Part shown: positions 6,074-6,646 of the stretch, in pieces
Numbering within the stretch: position 1 is the first letter of the stretch
Layout: each line of letters starts with the position of its first letter
Assembly: GCA_900551385.1 (NCBI GenBank)
Contig: URVS01000080.1
Coordinates: forward strand, 1 to 6,646
From: an uncultured Mollicutes bacterium
GTDB taxonomy: Bacteria; Bacillota_I; Bacilli_A; RFN20; CAG-449
DNA length: 6,646 nt
Direction of reading: 5' to 3'
The notes under the pieces: generated by a model
Told to the model about the DNA's origin: nothing
The model's input: the letters and a program-made list of their open reading frames with translations, nothing else
Database searches by the model: none
Position numbers and translations under genes: made by a program

Positions 6074-6646
6074 TTATTTCTCCTGAAAATATGGATAATT
6101 ACTAGCTTTATTTTCTTTAGTAATTTGTTTAGATCTAGCAATAGTAAATGAATTTTTATTTGTAGATTTTGTTAATGTAGAACCTGCCGCAATCATAGAT
6201 GATTCACCAATTTCAATAGGTGCGATTAAATTACTATTACAACCAATAAAAGAATTAGAACCAATTATTGTTTTATATTTATTTTTACCATCATAATTAA
6301 CAGTTATTACTCCACAACCAATATTTACATTATCACCACATAAACAATCACCTATGTAGCTTAAATGCGATATTTTAGTGTTTTTACCAATAAGAGAATT
6401 TTTAATTTCTACAAAATTTCCAACTCTAACATTTTCATTAATTAAAGAGTTGTTTCTAATATGAGAAAAAGGACCAATTTTACAATTATTTGAAATAATA
6501 GAGTCATTTATTTTAGAAGATGTAATTTCACAATTAGAACTAATTTTTGAATTATTAATTATTACATTTCCATTTAAAATAACATCTTTACCAAAAGTAG
6601 AATTTTCATCAAAAAGTGATTCGAAAGAAAATCCATTTAAATTATC
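6074..6646 (-). CDS. glmU: GlmU C-terminal part (glucosamine-1-phosphate acetyltransferase / GlcNAc-1-P uridyltransferase), partial
   Basis: Translating the minus strand from the window edge gives 190 open codons and a TAA at 6076-6074. The fragment is the left-handed beta-helix of GlmU, built of hexapeptide repeats. Fragment residues 57-160 carry the acetyltransferase signature in order: [25 protein letters not shown] (its His corresponds to the catalytic His363 of E. coli GlmU), [36 protein letters not shown] and AAGSTLTK, then IARSKQ. This domain acetylates glucosamine-1-phosphate with acetyl-CoA. The N-terminal uridyltransferase domain lies beyond the window edge. The last codons (CAG GAG AAA TAA) contain the ribosome-binding site of glmS, whose ATG follows after 2 bases. 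The two are therefore in one operon, and glmU and glmS translation is probably coupled. Confidence 0.95.
   Translation of the reverse strand, partial: DNLNGFSFESLFDENSTFGKDVILNGNVIINNSKISSNCEITSSKINDSIISNNCKIGPFSHIRNNSLINENVRVGNFVEIKNSLIGKNTKISHLSYIGDCLCGDNVNIGCGVITVNYDGKNKYKTIIGSNSFIGCNSNLIAPIEIGESSMIAAGSTLTKSTNKNSFTIARSKQITKENKASNYPYFQEK
6080..6084 (-). promoter_or_regulatory. glmS Shine-Dalgarno inside the end of glmU
   Basis: AGGAG on the minus strand spans the Gln-Glu codons at the end of glmU and lies 8 bases before the glmS ATG. It confirms the MCG start and points to co-translation of the pair. Confidence 0.85.

Noticed and set aside
6072..6120. glmS ribozyme/riboswitch upstream of glmS
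   Set aside because: Only 2 bases separate glmU and glmS, and the sequence upstream is conserved GlmU coding sequence.
1..6646. Mycoplasma-type code with TGA as Trp
   Set aside because: Trp is encoded by TGG and no gene shows an in-frame TGA, so the window gives no reason to use that code.

Overview
The window is very AT-rich DNA from a low-GC Gram-positive bacterium. Codons are strongly A/T-ending (TTA for Leu, AGA for Arg). Shine-Dalgarno sites are of the AGGAG type, Trp is TGG, and every gene with a visible stop ends in TAA or TAG. This fits an uncultured Bacillota/Bacilli lineage, possibly one of the small-genome gut groups close to the Mollicutes. That placement is inferred from composition and protein flavour; there is no rRNA or other decisive marker. 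The sequence is probably a metagenomic contig.

Layout. (1) 2-1696 (+): the C-terminal ~525 residues of UvrB, the excision-repair helicase. Its N-terminal ATP-binding part is missing. In its place is an unrelated stretch of about 110 bp with about 46% G+C, which suggests a contig-edge chimera or a recombination junction. (2) 1697-1875: noncoding, with three 23-bp tandem repeats and a rho-independent terminator that best serves the minus-strand gene. (3) 1876-2262 (-): an unrecognised 128-aa protein that weakly resembles a RecA/DnaB-type core without a working Walker A. (4) 2263-2445: a divergent regulatory region with five CTCTACT/AGTAGAG heptamers spaced at near-integral DNA helical turns. 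(5) 2446-3048 (+): an XRE-type helix-turn-helix protein with four predicted membrane helices. Its stop codon overlaps the ribosome-binding site of (6) 3060-4319 (+), an M18-family zinc aminopeptidase (apeB). (7) 4320-6071 (-): glmS, whose stop codon abuts the apeB stop with no gap. (8) 6074-6646 (-): the C-terminal acetyltransferase part of glmU, directly upstream of glmS in the same operon.

How the genes work together. glmU and glmS form an amino-sugar unit for UDP-GlcNAc synthesis (peptidoglycan precursor supply). GlmS makes glucosamine-6-phosphate. GlmU acetylates glucosamine-1-phosphate and uridylylates the product. The XRE-membrane protein and apeB look translationally coupled. The heptamer cluster between the XRE gene and the divergent 128-aa gene is the most unusual structure here. 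It looks like a cooperative operator, possibly autoregulated by the membrane-tethered XRE protein and shared by both divergent genes. No complete novel defence or mobile system is visible.
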